Positions 27,901-42,000 of a DNA stretch of 64,000 bases are shown here, in pieces (position 1 is the stretch's first letter; every line of letters starts with the position of its first letter). Position numbers and translations under genes: made by a program. The notes below the pieces were generated by a model. That model was not told where the DNA came from. It was given only the letters and a program-made list of their open reading frames with translations, and did not search any database. This DNA is from Hermatobates lingyangjiaoensis (taxonomy: Eukaryota > Arthropoda > Insecta > Hemiptera > Hermatobatidae): positions 186,001 to 250,000 of the forward strand of contig JAPFBL010000363.1 of NCBI GenBank assembly GCA_026182355.1, read 5' to 3'.

Positions 27901-30900
27901 GTACTAATAATGATATTTGTTACTATTCTATCATTTCTAAAAATATTTTGGAATATCGCGTAAATAACTTTGAAATTTTTTAAAACACTTTTCAAAGACG
28001 GGCTTTGAAAAGTGTTTTATGCTTTGTCTGCTAGTTTTAATAAAACTGTTGATAATATTATTTATAAAATATAAATTTCTAAAAATCTTACTTATAATTA
28101 TGTATCTCAGTGTGGTTGCCCTCTCTTAGCTGAAAACTAAAATTACTCGACGTCATTATATCGCTTGTTCTTTGCTCTGCCCTTCCAAGATCAGCCTGAA
28201 AAAAAAAAATTACTACATCACTTCAAAGTAATCAGGATTTAAAAAGAAATAATATCTGAGTGAATTAAATGAGTTCGTATGCAGATTTTTTTTATTTAAA
28301 CAGCTGAAACATAGTATTAAACATGGAAAATAACAAGTGTTAAGCTATTATATAGGTCTTACACATCAACCAGAGGTTAGAAAAAAATTATAATATTAAA
28401 ACTATCAATATTAAAGCACTATTATATTAGTGATGAACATGCACTGGACTCCTGGGAGGTACGTCTGCTTCTGGGCTTAAACTCACGTTAATTAATCATA
28501 ATTCTTATTTATTCATTCATTTTAAATAAATTAGTTTACTTAATAATTTAATCACTATTTAGTTGTTTTTTATTAATTTTTAATATCTAAATTTAATATT
28601 TTTTTCTCTATTATTATTTATTCTTGCTATTATTTAATTTATTTTTTTCTTGTATGCCCCCCCCCCCTTAGTAAATTGACAAAACTGCTCTTTCTTGAAT
28701 AAGAGTGGTTTTAGCCCTATCTTGTCTTCGGAGTAGTTCATATCTTTCTATCTGATGATGATGCATTCGAAATAAGTAGTGACTTATTTTAAAACAACAG
28801 ACAAGTTACATAACATATAACACTAATGTTACATAAAGGAGATCTGAAAAAGACAATATCTCGAAGACAAGTGACAACTGAAATGAAATCTCATTAATGA
28901 GGTACTTAAGCAATGTAACCAACTTATGGAGAGAGGGTTATAACTAAGTAACTTGTCTGTTATAACTAAGGACTTGTTTAAAAACTTGGACTGTGAAACT
29001 ATCATTGAAGCTGAGGTGGTGGGAATTAGCGTGAGTGGTGACAGGAAGACTGCTGCGTTTACCAACCGAAAGCCTGTGATTATTCATCCGAAGGTTTAGC
29101 ATCTACAGAAAGATGTCATCAATAAACCTGATATAGAAAAGTGGAATAGGGGACAAGAAGCAAGGAACATATATATATATTTCATTGAACAACTGACCGT
29201 ATTTCCCTGATGTCATTTTCTTCACCAGTTTTCCAAGGTTTCTAAATACCTTCTTCTTTCCTTCATCCAAACGTTGGAAAATGTTAATTAAGTGCCCCCA
29301 CTTAATTAACATTCTCCAACGTTTGGATGAAGGAAAAAAGAAGGTATTCAGAAACCTTGAAAACCTGGTTAAGAAAATGACATCAGTGAAATACGGTCAG
29401 TTGTTCAATGAAATATGCTTAAATGAAGGACTGCTTCCAAATTTTACAAATATATATATATATATATATACATCGATAAAAAACTGCTTAATACGGTTGA
29501 AAGATCTTAGTCTTGTTTTCCCATTTCATATTGTGGTTTGATCATTGATATATATACATATGTACATATATCTAATTTATTTTTTTAAATAGTGTAATAA
29601 CTTTACACTACATGTCTAAATGAAGAAATGTTTATTTCTAAAATAAAAAAGAACTGAGTATATGAATGATTGGTTGGCTTACATATGGATGTAGAAGAAC
29701 ATGGGGAACAAAGCAGGTGACTCCGCACGTTTCGAGCCTCATGTCGAGGCTGTTCGTGCCATTGTCGACTTGAACACAGGGCTCCTCCCCCGCAAGGTCC
29801 AACAACAGCTTCCCTGAAATCAACAAACGCTCAATTTTTTAATCCACGAATATGGGAAACAGGTGTATCTGTTAGCTCTATACAAATATCTAAATAATAT
29901 CAAATTGGGAATGGAGGTGTCCAATTTCCTTGCAAATGTTTGTAATTTCACGTGAAAAAATATCTAGAAAAATAGTTCTGATCTTTCCTCAGAACAGAAC
30001 ATAAATATTATTTTAATGTAATAATTATTTGTGATTATAATGTTCGATTATATATAATATAATTTTGTATAATTATGTTTTATATATAATTATAATAATT
30101 TTGTATTATAGTGTATGTTATATTATATATTTTATAAACAATAAATTATATATAACTTTATGATTATATTATTAATATAATACATATTATATAATATATT
30201 TTCCACAATTATATTATATATAACATTATAATAACAATAACTTTATATTATGTTAAATTTAACATTTCCTATATATTACATAATATAATTATTATGTAAT
30301 TATATAATTACATAATATAATTATATTACATAATATACGATTATATTATAATATATAAGCATTATATAATAAAAATATAATATAGTACAATATTTATAGT
30401 AAAATATATAATTTTTGAACTTTTTCGTCTGAAAAGTACTTATGTATTCCTGTTCCACATGTTAACCTTACAAAAGTTTTATTTGGATCTGCAAAATATT
30501 TGCATCAATAAGGTCATCAATAATATTATTTTAAATATGAAATTAATCGTTTTTTTATAATAAATGTTTGTAATTAATTTTTTTTTACCTGTACAGTCAA
30601 AGTTCAATAATACGGGGGTAGTTATTTATTCAAAATACACACTTATTGCCGGTGATTACAAGCCATTTGCTCTGATGATGACCACTTGTTACCGTTTAAA
30701 GATCATAGCCTTTTTTCTCATTTCTTATTATGGTTTGAACGTTTACTGCCATATATAACTCTAAAGAGCATAGGTATTCAGTCTAATCAAACACAGCATT
30801 GTAAATATTTCAGTCCTTCAAAAAAAGCTTAACTATCAATAACTGTCTATGGAATTGTAATTACTATGGATAAATTTTGATATCTTTTTTGATATAACAA

Positions 30901-33900
30901 AAAATTAAACTACCATACCAGTAAGTCGGCTGTAAGATAGGTGCTTTCATTTGTCCATGATGTAGTTTCAAAATCTGACACTTTCGTAGGTGCGTATTGT
31001 TCTAATCATACCCATTATCAGTTTGCATTTAATTGTTATATTTTGGAAAATAAATTGTCACTAAATTTTAAATATCCAAATATTTTCTAATTATGGAAAA
31101 GTATCAAATTTGAAATTTTAGGATTCTTGAATTTTTTTGACGGAAATAATTCCTAAGTTGGTTAATGTAATATATTTTGAAAATATTATTTGCTATTAAG
31201 CGTTATTTTATAAATAAGAATAAAAAATGAATTGATAATAGAACTGAAAACCTAATTATATAAAACATAGAAATTAATATCGGAAATCGTATATGAATGT
31301 AGTAGTATAAAGAATAAATCGTTTGCCTTCAGCTTTGTCAACTAGATTTCATCATTGTTTAGGATGTTTCATATCTTCGAATTAATACATAACAGATTGT
31401 AGAAGTTATCGCTTTTTGGATGGAAGGTCTTTATGCGGGCACAACACCCGCTTATGCTGGCTTGCAAAGTGAACACCAGTCAACTTTGCACTGGTGGTAA
31501 CACACAGGCACGCCAATATGCGGCTGCCTCAGACGAACAGGACTTTCATTTCTTTATAAAAATAGAAGCAGATATATTCGAATAACATTATATTTGTTAG
31601 AATAGCCTTAGTATAGAACAGGAAACTATCACAGTACTGCTGTTGAATTTGGTGTTATTTATTAATTTCCAAAGAAATATTCTTTCTCAAAACTTTGTCT
31701 CTTCTCTCTCTCATTTTCTCTCCTCTCTCACTCTCTCTCTTTCTCTCCCTCCGTCTTGTTAACTCACTTAGTTAAACCATTTTGCATCACTCCTTTATTT
31801 TTTCTTTAATATCCTTTTTTTTCTTTACCTTTCTTTAATATTCTTATTAGAAATAAGAATTCATTAAAAGTTCGTTTACGCAACTTAAACACCATTTTGA
31901 ACATCTGACCTTGAAGAGCTTTTAAGGTCGTAACTGTTTTTATGTATTATCTGTATATTATTGTTTTTAAATGGATTTTTCATTTGTAATATTTGCAAAT
32001 TAAAAATAAATTTATTTTAAATTTTTCAAACCTAGTTATTTAAAGGGATTGAAAGTTTATTATATTTGTTTGAGTAGCCAGTGAATTTAATTTATCAATT
32101 TTTTAAGATTTCAATTATACGTTTTTGTTTAAAAAATCTTTGGTTTTCATTCATGATGACTATATTTATATATATATGATGTAATTTTTTTTTTTATTTT
32201 AAACTAGTCCTTTCGCCGAAACGTCAGCGAAAGGACTAGTTTAAAATCATTAGACCTTAACCCTCAAAAAAAAAAAAAAAAAATACATCATATAAATATT
32301 GGATCAAGAAAGCAAATCATGTAATATATATATTCGACTATGTAATAAGGTAAACGTCTGAGACTAATAAAAGCAGTCTAAAGTTAATATATTGTAATTC
32401 CATGAAAATAAACAGCCAACGGGGGTCAGCAAATCTTACGACCGACTGAGTGACAAATATATAGTTGTTGAAACAGTGCAGTTATTACTATGATAAATTT
32501 TGAAGTACTAGTTGCATTATTATTTAGAAATGGTTTAAATAAAAAGGCATTCAGATAAAAACTTTTGCTTGGTTGAGTTTAATATATTTTTCTTTCGGTT
32601 GACGAAAGCTTGCATTGGGAGTCTGCTCTATCCAATTAACCAGAAATAATTCCTCGTATTAATCCTTGCGGAACACCTGTTTCCCATTGGTTGTGCAGTA
32701 GCTCCGTATTCTACCCATTCAGCTCTTCCTTTTAGTCATGTCTTTTCAATAATAAATTAATTTTGTTTCTTAATGATGTTTTATTATATTTTACTTATTC
32801 AAGGTCATCTTTACTCACTATTCTACTGTATAATGATGTAGAGTATATAATTACTCTACTATAATCATGAATATATTTTTTTAAAATTATCGCCTGGGTT
32901 TCATCGCTAACATGAACTCTTCCATTAAGCCCGTAATTCTTTTAGTAGAATCAGTTATTTTACAATAGAAGTACACAACTTGTAGTTGGTCTGCAAAAAT
33001 CAGTTTTTTTTTGTATTACATTAATTAAATTTTATTGTTTTTCATTAAATCCACTTGCTTATTTTAATTGAAAAAACGTTCTTAGTATCAGTTGACCAAT
33101 CATTTTCTATTCTTAGTATTGTGTATTGGTCCAGTTATGTTGACGCTTTTCACAATTGATTTTCGCGAAACCTTTCTCTTCCTTCCTTTCATGGAAAAAA
33201 AAACTAAGATCTTCTAATCGTAAGAAGCGGTCTTCGTCAGAGTATATATACTCGACTCTGCACTTCCTCTTCTAGTCTCTTAATCTCTTCCTCACGACGA
33301 ACAGCTTTTCAAAATATTGATACTAGTAAGAGTTTTCTGTGTTTTTGTGTTTATCATTTTTATCAGTTACTTATTTGTCTGGTTTGAAAGGTTTCTATAT
33401 TAAATGTTATATCTATATCTATATATATATATATATATAACAGCACGAATGGACAACTACCTTTCCTAGATGTCTTGGTACACCAAACTAACCAGCACTT
33501 CACGACCGAAGTATACAGAAAACCTAATAGCACAGGCCTGTGTCTCAACGGAATTAGTGAATGCCCGACCAGATATAAGAAATCAACCATCAATGCCTAC
33601 ATCCGAAGAGCCTTTACGCACTGCAGTAATTGGAACCTCCTCCACCAAGAACTTGATAAGTCCGTCCAGGTGTTAGTCAACAACAATGGTTTCTCCAACC
33701 AAGAGGTTACGAGAGCTATTAAAATATACTTGGATAAGTGGTACACAACTAACCCACCTATTCAGCCCAAGGGAGAGTACATACGTCTTTACTGGAATGG
33801 ATATATGAACTCCCAGTACCAACAAGACGAGATATCCCTCCAAAAATTAATAGGTAATAATGTACAAACAGTCAACCCAGAAAATCGATTGAAACTAACT

Positions 33901-36900
33901 ATATTCTACAAAAACCTAAATACAAAGAACCTACTGTTAAATAATAAACCAAAACAAGAAACCGCCGAACTGCAGCGTAGCCATCTCATATATGAGTATA
34001 AATGTATCACAGGAGACTGTGCAACCCTACCTTCGAAGTATATAGGGCTGACTACGACTAAGCTATCACGGCGATTGACTCTCCACCTTGCAGGAGGAGC
34101 ACCGAAGAGCCATGCCGAAGAGGTCCACAAAAAGAAACTATCAAGAGAGGACCTGTCTGAGGGGACAACCATCTTGCAGAGCTTCCAAGACGACATCAGA
34201 CTGCATATACTCGAAGCCCTATACATTAAAGAATATAACCCTTCGTTAAATATTCAAAATAGTGACCTTAAAGCTATACCGAGTTCAAAAATTTTGATAA
34301 TACTTTTAAGATAGTCAGAGATGTAGGTGAGGGGACAGGCAGGTAGTTGGGGTTCAGTGCCCTGCCCTGCATGCCCTCCCACTCACACCTCCCTCCCTTC
34401 CGCATTTTTTGCTTTTCTATAATAGTTAGTTGTTAACTGCCCTTTGTACTGTACCTTTTTGCCTTGTTTAATATTTTCGTTTTTACCTGATGATGGCTAA
34501 TGTAAGCCGAAAGCTTGTGTTTTAGATTAAGTTTCAAATTATAGTTTAAGTTTAAAGTGTTTAGTGTTCAACTTCTTTCCTTTTATGTCGTTACCAGAAC
34601 TCCCTTGGAAAATACCCCAAAGTTACCGAAAACTAGTTAGGAAACTAGAGAACATCAGTAAGAAATTGGTCAACGCAGAAGCTGCTGCCAACTTTAATTA
34701 TACCTGTTTAAGAGAAGACCTGCTGCCTTCATACACCAATATATTTACAGAACAGATACATACTCAAGGGACACACATAAAGAATAGACGCACATGCGTA
34801 CAGATACACATTTAATTCAGTTAGATGAAATATCCTAGATTTATTGATTTTTGCAATATTACACATTGAAAAAACATAACAAAGCCTACATTGACGCAAA
34901 TGAATTTACACATAGAGAATAGATGCACGCACATACAGAGACAGATTTTCACCTTGCAAACTCTAACACACTAGCACATACATACGTATGCACACATAAA
35001 ACATGACACACAAACGTGTAGGGTTGTAAAAGTCATTTTTATTTTGTTAAGTCTTGAAATACAGCAGATGGACAATTAATACAGTGCTTACATGTTGATA
35101 TATTCATGCATACAGTTTTCTAATTGTGTATTATTTCAAAAATATACTGAAAATACATTCTCGAAATAACTGATAACTGAAAATCTCTTTTCCTTATTAT
35201 TTTTTCGATTAATTTGGGAAACTAAAGCACCTAAATAAGTAGACCAAAATTATCATAATAATTATTCGTAGTTATTTACAACGTTGTTAAAGCCTGGATT
35301 TAAAACGAAGTTATTAACTCAATTACTCAGTCAAGTGTAGATAATTGAGAATTGATTTTGAGAAATTTGATTTAGATTATTCCGGTCCAAGGAAACGCAA
35401 TAAACTAGATGTCTTGATACAAGACAAGGTCTATTGATTATTAGTGACTAGTCTCTAGTCATCTTCACGGAGAAACTACACTGATTATTCCTTGTCACTG
35501 ACTAGAGTGTCTTTAACAACTTGAACGTATAACAACTTCATTAATGGTCTTTTAGTGATTTCTCTTCCGGTTTTAGATGGCTATCGTCATTAGCGGTACA
35601 TTGATTCTTCTTAGGCAATACAATGATTATGATTCTTAGAAGAATATGGCAACAAAGAACAATGCATTCCAGTAATTGACTAAAATATCTTTAGCAAGGG
35701 ATCTGAGATTTAATATCAGATAATTTATTAAATGACTTCTTATCCATTGTCAAAGCTTTCATTGTAGATATTAATCTTTATCAACCTGCAGTTCTTCTCA
35801 CTCGTTCTTATTTGAAAGTATATTAGGGCGGTTGTCCTACCTCACTGTAAAGTTGTTTTTTTTTTCAGCATAACAGTTATTATTATTGTAAGAACAAATG
35901 TTAATATCACCGATTTTATTGAAAAGAAAAAAAAAGTTAATTATTTTTTTTTCTATAAAAAATCAATGAATCTAAGATATTTCATCTAACTGAATTCGTA
36001 TAAAAAAAATTATCTTTAAAACAGATCGTCTAAAACAAATTTACGTTAATGAATGATTCGTCTAAGGAAGAATTTATCTAATCACAATTCATCTAAAATT
36101 ATTAAGAAGTGATTGTAGTCATAGCCTAGTACTGATTGTAGTTTGACAGAACGAAAACAATTCATCCAACTCAACCTCCTAGAAAAAAATACCAGGAAGC
36201 TGGAAAGCACGTGAAAAATCTAGTAGTGCAATATAATAGAGATACTGATCTCATGACATACCTAAGATGGATTGCACACAATTTAACTTTTTAAATTATA
36301 TTCAATTGTCTGTTTTTATAGATATATTGTTAATAACATCTTTTTTATTAACTTTGTTGACCAGGGAATAAAAATAGATGCCTATATTTTCGAACAAAGA
36401 CAAAAAGCCTGGATAAATGTGTTAGCCTTGTATTATTAAATACTTCCATTATGTATTATTAGTAAATTTTGTCCTAAAAATGAGATGTATTTTAATCAAT
36501 CATACGTTAGTATAAATTAGAATAATTGTTTCATAGTCGAAGTTTACCATTAGATGAATACTTCATTGAATGAATCATACATTCGATAAACTTGTTTTGG
36601 ACGAATTGAGTTTGATGAACTTTCCGGAACCGAAAATCAATAATTTTGTTTTTTGTATTCGAACTGATAGTTCTTTATGGACAATAATTGTTGAAGTAAA
36701 TGATAGTTAAAAATCATTTTCCTTTGGTTTTAGAACTGACTGATGTTTGTGTGATCTTAGGGGATAGCCATATTTACGGATCTTAACTTTACTAATTATA
36801 TCCATACTAATAATAATAACTATTTATTGGAAAAAGGAAAATTACACGTACCTACTGTACCTTGATATATATATATTTTCTGCAAATCGGCAATTAGTCG

Positions 36901-36972
36901 TGGTTCTCTAAGTAGGGTAGAATTCCGACTTCTTTTTCGGGATAAAAAAAAATACCTATATTCCAGATATAA

Positions 36973-37003
<31 letters not shown>

Positions 37004-38066
37004 TCTAGAAACTGGTTGCACGGCTCCTACTCCTGTGTACGTGGTATGATATTATTATTTACTAATGGATATTTCAACGCAACTCTCCAATACTAATCTA
37101 GTGGTATTGAAAAACATAAACATAGCATATATATATATATAAAAAAAACATAAATATATATTACCCTTCTTCAACTTTCTTTTTTATCAAATAAAAAAAA
37201 AAGTATGATAAGTTCGTCGCAATTTCCTCATAGACAAAATTCAACAAAAGATTAAAGCTTATCTTTTTGCTTTTAGTCATAGTGTTTGTTTCCATTCCGA
37301 CTGTGATAACCTAAAAATGATAGTGAACAAGCCCATGAGATCTCCTCTACTATCAAACCATATATTTGTACTCCAACCACCAATGTCTTATTTACGTCTT
37401 GTGGATTAATGTTACTTTGTATACTTGGGTATTGGAGCCAGGGTAGCCTATGGGCAATGTGCTTAATCATTGACTGATAGATCCTGAGGGCAATACACCC
37501 ACTCTCGCTTACGATTTATTCAGGCAAGAGGCGAAAATATCTGTGTATATCATCCCAAGGAGAGACGTACAGCTACACAATGTTAAGTACTTGTTTAAGA
37601 ACCTTACTTTAAACACACTTGGATTGAGCAAAATTTAGAACTCCCAATATAGAATGTTCATTGTGTGGTAACGATAAAGGTTCAATGTTTGACCTAAGTG
37701 TGTTCACTCGTGGGATTTCCGCTGCAACTTAACACCCTATATTTGGATATATATTATCAATGATTCAACAATTTGACATACCGCTTATAACTGCCTTGAA
37801 GATTTGCATACATTTAATTTAATTTATCAAGAACAAGGTCCTTCATGGAGCTTAATTAACAAAGACACAGGAACGGAGCGTATAAAAAACAAGCCACTTG
37901 GCAAGGAGATCTTGCATTATGAGAATCGAATACAAACCAACTGGAGAAGACACAGTCGTGCCTCTAAAGTTAGCATAGGTTGAATCATAGCTTGATCAAA
38001 GGAAAAAGGAAGCGGAAGTCTAACCCAAAGAAACCATGACGTGCTTGGCATATGTAGGTAAACACA

Positions 38067-38130
<64 letters not shown>

Positions 38131-38416
38131 ACAGATTCAATAATATATCGACCGTTTGATAGAATAGGTATGTTCTCTAATTGGGATTTGGTCAATTTTC
38201 TAGGATAAAAAATCAAACTCCCGTTGCCAACGTTCCGGTTTTATTTAAAACATTTTTCATAGGCAGAAGTAAGAATTTTTTAACGAAAAAAATGAAATTT
38301 ACATTGTTGTTCCTTTAAATAATGTAAATTATTTACATTGCCACTTTCATTGGTTGTTGGCAATGAGAGTTTAATTTGAACCTGAAGAACTCACCGAGTC
38401 CCGATAAACCTTAGTT

Positions 38417-38460
<44 letters not shown>

Positions 38461-38645
38461 CAAGATTTTACAATAAACCTGTAAAATAACAATCAATGAT
38501 CAAACCACAATATGAAATGAGAAAAACAGAAGATATTTCAACCGTAAAAAGCGGTCTTCGTTAAGTTGGGTTTTGACTCTATTGAAGACCGTTTGTTACG
38601 GGTGTAAGATCTTAGTGCTTTTTCCCCATTTTTTATTGTGTTTTG

Positions 38646-38709
<64 letters not shown>

Positions 38710-39005
38710 TCAAACCACAATGAGAAATGGGAAAAACAGACTAAGATCCTTCAACTGTAACAAGTGGTCTCTGTCAGAGTCAAAACGTATGAGAATCAAT
38801 CATATTTTGACTTTTGATTCAAAATATAAGTATTATATATTATATAATGTATATATAATATAAATATGATTATATTTTTCAAAATAATCATATTTTGAAA
38901 AAAAGCGTTTGATGTTGTTGAATGATCTTAGTATATTTTCTGATTCGTTATTGTGATTTAGACGTTGATTTCTATTTCACGTGTTTATTTTAAATCTTTA
39001 TACAT

Positions 39006-39054
<49 letters not shown>

Positions 39055-42000
39055 TACATATATAACTAAATTTACAACTAGAAAACACAAAAAAATGACT
39101 AAACCTCACGGTTTCGGCTGTCTCAAATATCTTAGATATATTAATATACAGAAACCTCGCAGTGAATAAACACGTGATATAATAAATGAAGTTTAAACTA
39201 TAAGAAAAAACGAAAATAGTAGAAATAAATGCTCTGGGGCTGTTCAGTTTGTGTTATCAGAGAGACAAGAAGTACTAAATAAGAATGCAACATAAAAGTA
39301 TACATAAATTTTATTTTATTTATACTTTTTAACTTTATTTATATTTATTAACAATAACTTTTATTGTATTAGACCCAAAAAAGGGTCTTCAACCGTCTCT
39401 GTACTAGTGAGCTTGGTTTCCCTCTCTAATCTGTCCTGAAAACGGTTCAACCGAAAATTAGAAACTGAAAGTATGTGTTTTTAATTTTCCTATGTTTTCT
39501 AGCCTACACTGCAATTTATTTATTTGTTTCAGATCGTATTTTCATCGAGAAAGTATAAAATTAAAGGTCTCTATGGACAATAAAGTTTTGTGAACATGTT
39601 CCCTGAAAGTAAATCTGTCAGAACCCATGACTGGCCTCTATTAATCAAGAAAATGTTGCTTCTGTTGTTGATTATGTTGCTACATAAAACTAAAGTGAGT
39701 TCGATGTTTGAACATTTTTATGAATGTATGTAAGCGCGGACAAATCTACTCCTGCTATGATCTACGTGCTAGTTACATTAGGTAGCAGTAGCTGTCTCAC
39801 GAGAGAAGAAACACAAATCAAAAATTTGGCTGTTCATGATACCATGCAATGAAAATTCTACTTCAGGAGTCCTTAATTCTGCCTAACTCATGTGTATTTA
39901 GAGCAGTGTTTCCCAAACTTTTTCAAGCGACCGCCCCCTTGGGTCTGTCAACCTATACTCAACACTCCTCAATAATAATCAGAATCTTAGACTAAATAAC
40001 GAAATGAGTAACACTTTAATAATTAAATTAATATAATTTATTCGATAATTCGATGACCAATCGAATATTTATTTATAATCCAGTATATGTATTGTTTCAT
40101 AGCATATTTATGCAAAAGAATTAATACACAATAAAAGAAACTTAGATGAGAATATATATTTAACATAAAAATAAATGATCAAAACAAATAAGTTTAAGAA
40201 ACCTTTTCCTAGAAGTTTACATGTGGTCTTTTCACTTAAATTTAGAAATTATATTGCATGAACATTTTATGGAAATCAATTTATGGAAATAGAATCTCAA
40301 CTCCTTTTTGCATTAGCGCCCCCCGATATCAAAGCACCGTCCCCAGGAGGGTGGTACCGCCCACTTTGGGAAACACTGATTTAGAGCATGAGTACCTGAT
40401 GAGTACTCAGCAAGGAGTACCTGAGGTTGAGGAGTGTCTACTTAACTCTTTTACAAGGGCATGCTTGGATTTTTTTCACCTACCGCGAGAATCAATCGAG
40501 GGCAAGAGTGGGCATCGAACCCTGTGGATACCGGTATAGAGGGGAATACTTAAGGTACTGAGGTACTCTGGTTATTCTCCGCTTTTCTAACTTTTGCTGC
40601 TTTAACTTCTTCAATAATTTTTTAAAACATTCATTAGTATCAAGTCAATAAAACAACACATTTTTCTATAGAGGTGTTCAGTTATTATAAGCACTCAAGA
40701 AGTTTTACCACAATGAAGAAAAATTTCTGCTTTACCTAATTTTCAAGAGTATTCTAAGTTAAAATAAATATTTGAAGCTAAATTAATTAAGTAACTTAAA
40801 GTAAAAGTAACTTCGGAAAATAATGGGATCCATTGGGACAACAATGAACACTGGAACAGGAAATCGAGAAACGAATGTGATATTAAACCGCCTACGTATA
40901 GGTCACACACGAGTTACACATAGTTACCTGTTATCTAAAGAGCAAAGACCCTCATGTCCAAAATGTAAGGAAATATTGACGGTGGCTCACTTAATTGAAG
41001 AATGTCCACAATTAGAACAAGAAAGGATGTCTGTAGGCATACCATCAAAATTGATAATAGCACTAGCCCCTGATAATAAATATTCCAACGAAGTAACATC
41101 ATTCCTAAAGGAAATAAATTTATATAATAAAATATGAGGAACTAAAGAACTGAACAAAATGAGACAGTGCTAATGTCCAAGTAGACGATGCGCTTATCAA
41201 CCTAAATAAAAAAAAAAACTCTTTTGTAATAACCATGAAATAAATGTAAAAAATAAATATGGTTTGTACCTGATTGGCAAGAAAGTTGAAGTACTGTTTG
41301 TTGTGGAAAATGGACTGTAACGCGTCCACTGGGCACAAGAAGCAGAAGCAGAGCTGCTCCTCCTCCCAGGGCACTCAGGGCAGACAGTATCATCTGGGAA
41401 GCATCAGAGTCTGCGTCATCATCAGCATCAATCAATCAATCATCATCTCATTCACTCATCAGACAGCAAAACAACGATAGCAATGAATTTAGCCACTGTT
41501 TATCAAACCAAGTATGAGTTCACAGAGCAAGTAAACTGAATTAAGTTTATTTTAAATGTCTCAGTCATTCCAATGACATAGCACATCATTATTTATAGTA
41601 AATATTTATATACATGTATTAGCATAAATAGGCAGCAGATTATCTTTTAAACAAGTATCATTAAAATGAACCGCAGTCTCGGCATTAACGATCTTCAGAC
41701 TGAGAGATTCGATTCTACGAACTAACTTCCTGCTAACAGGATTCATCTAGAAAAGGAGCTGGCCAAGTAACATGTTAGATAGTCAATAGTATAAATAGAT
41801 TATAATTATTGAAATAGTTAAAAGATAAAAGATTCTCAATAAGAATGAAGTAACTAAATATCTAAATTAACAAATATAAAAAAAAAGAATAAGTCAAAGA
41901 AATAAAGGAAATAAAATTATCAAAAAAATAATTAAAAAAAAAGAGTGGCTGAATTCATAAAGTTAAGTAAATAAACAATGAAAAGTTTAAGAAATAAAAT

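Noticed and set aside
38538..38720. Ile-Tyr-rich open frames here and at 45036, 54674, 54830, 56632
   Set aside because: They arise from (AT)n microsatellites.
40258..40539. 93-codon plus frame
   Set aside because: Crosses the border between the hAT element and the SINE.
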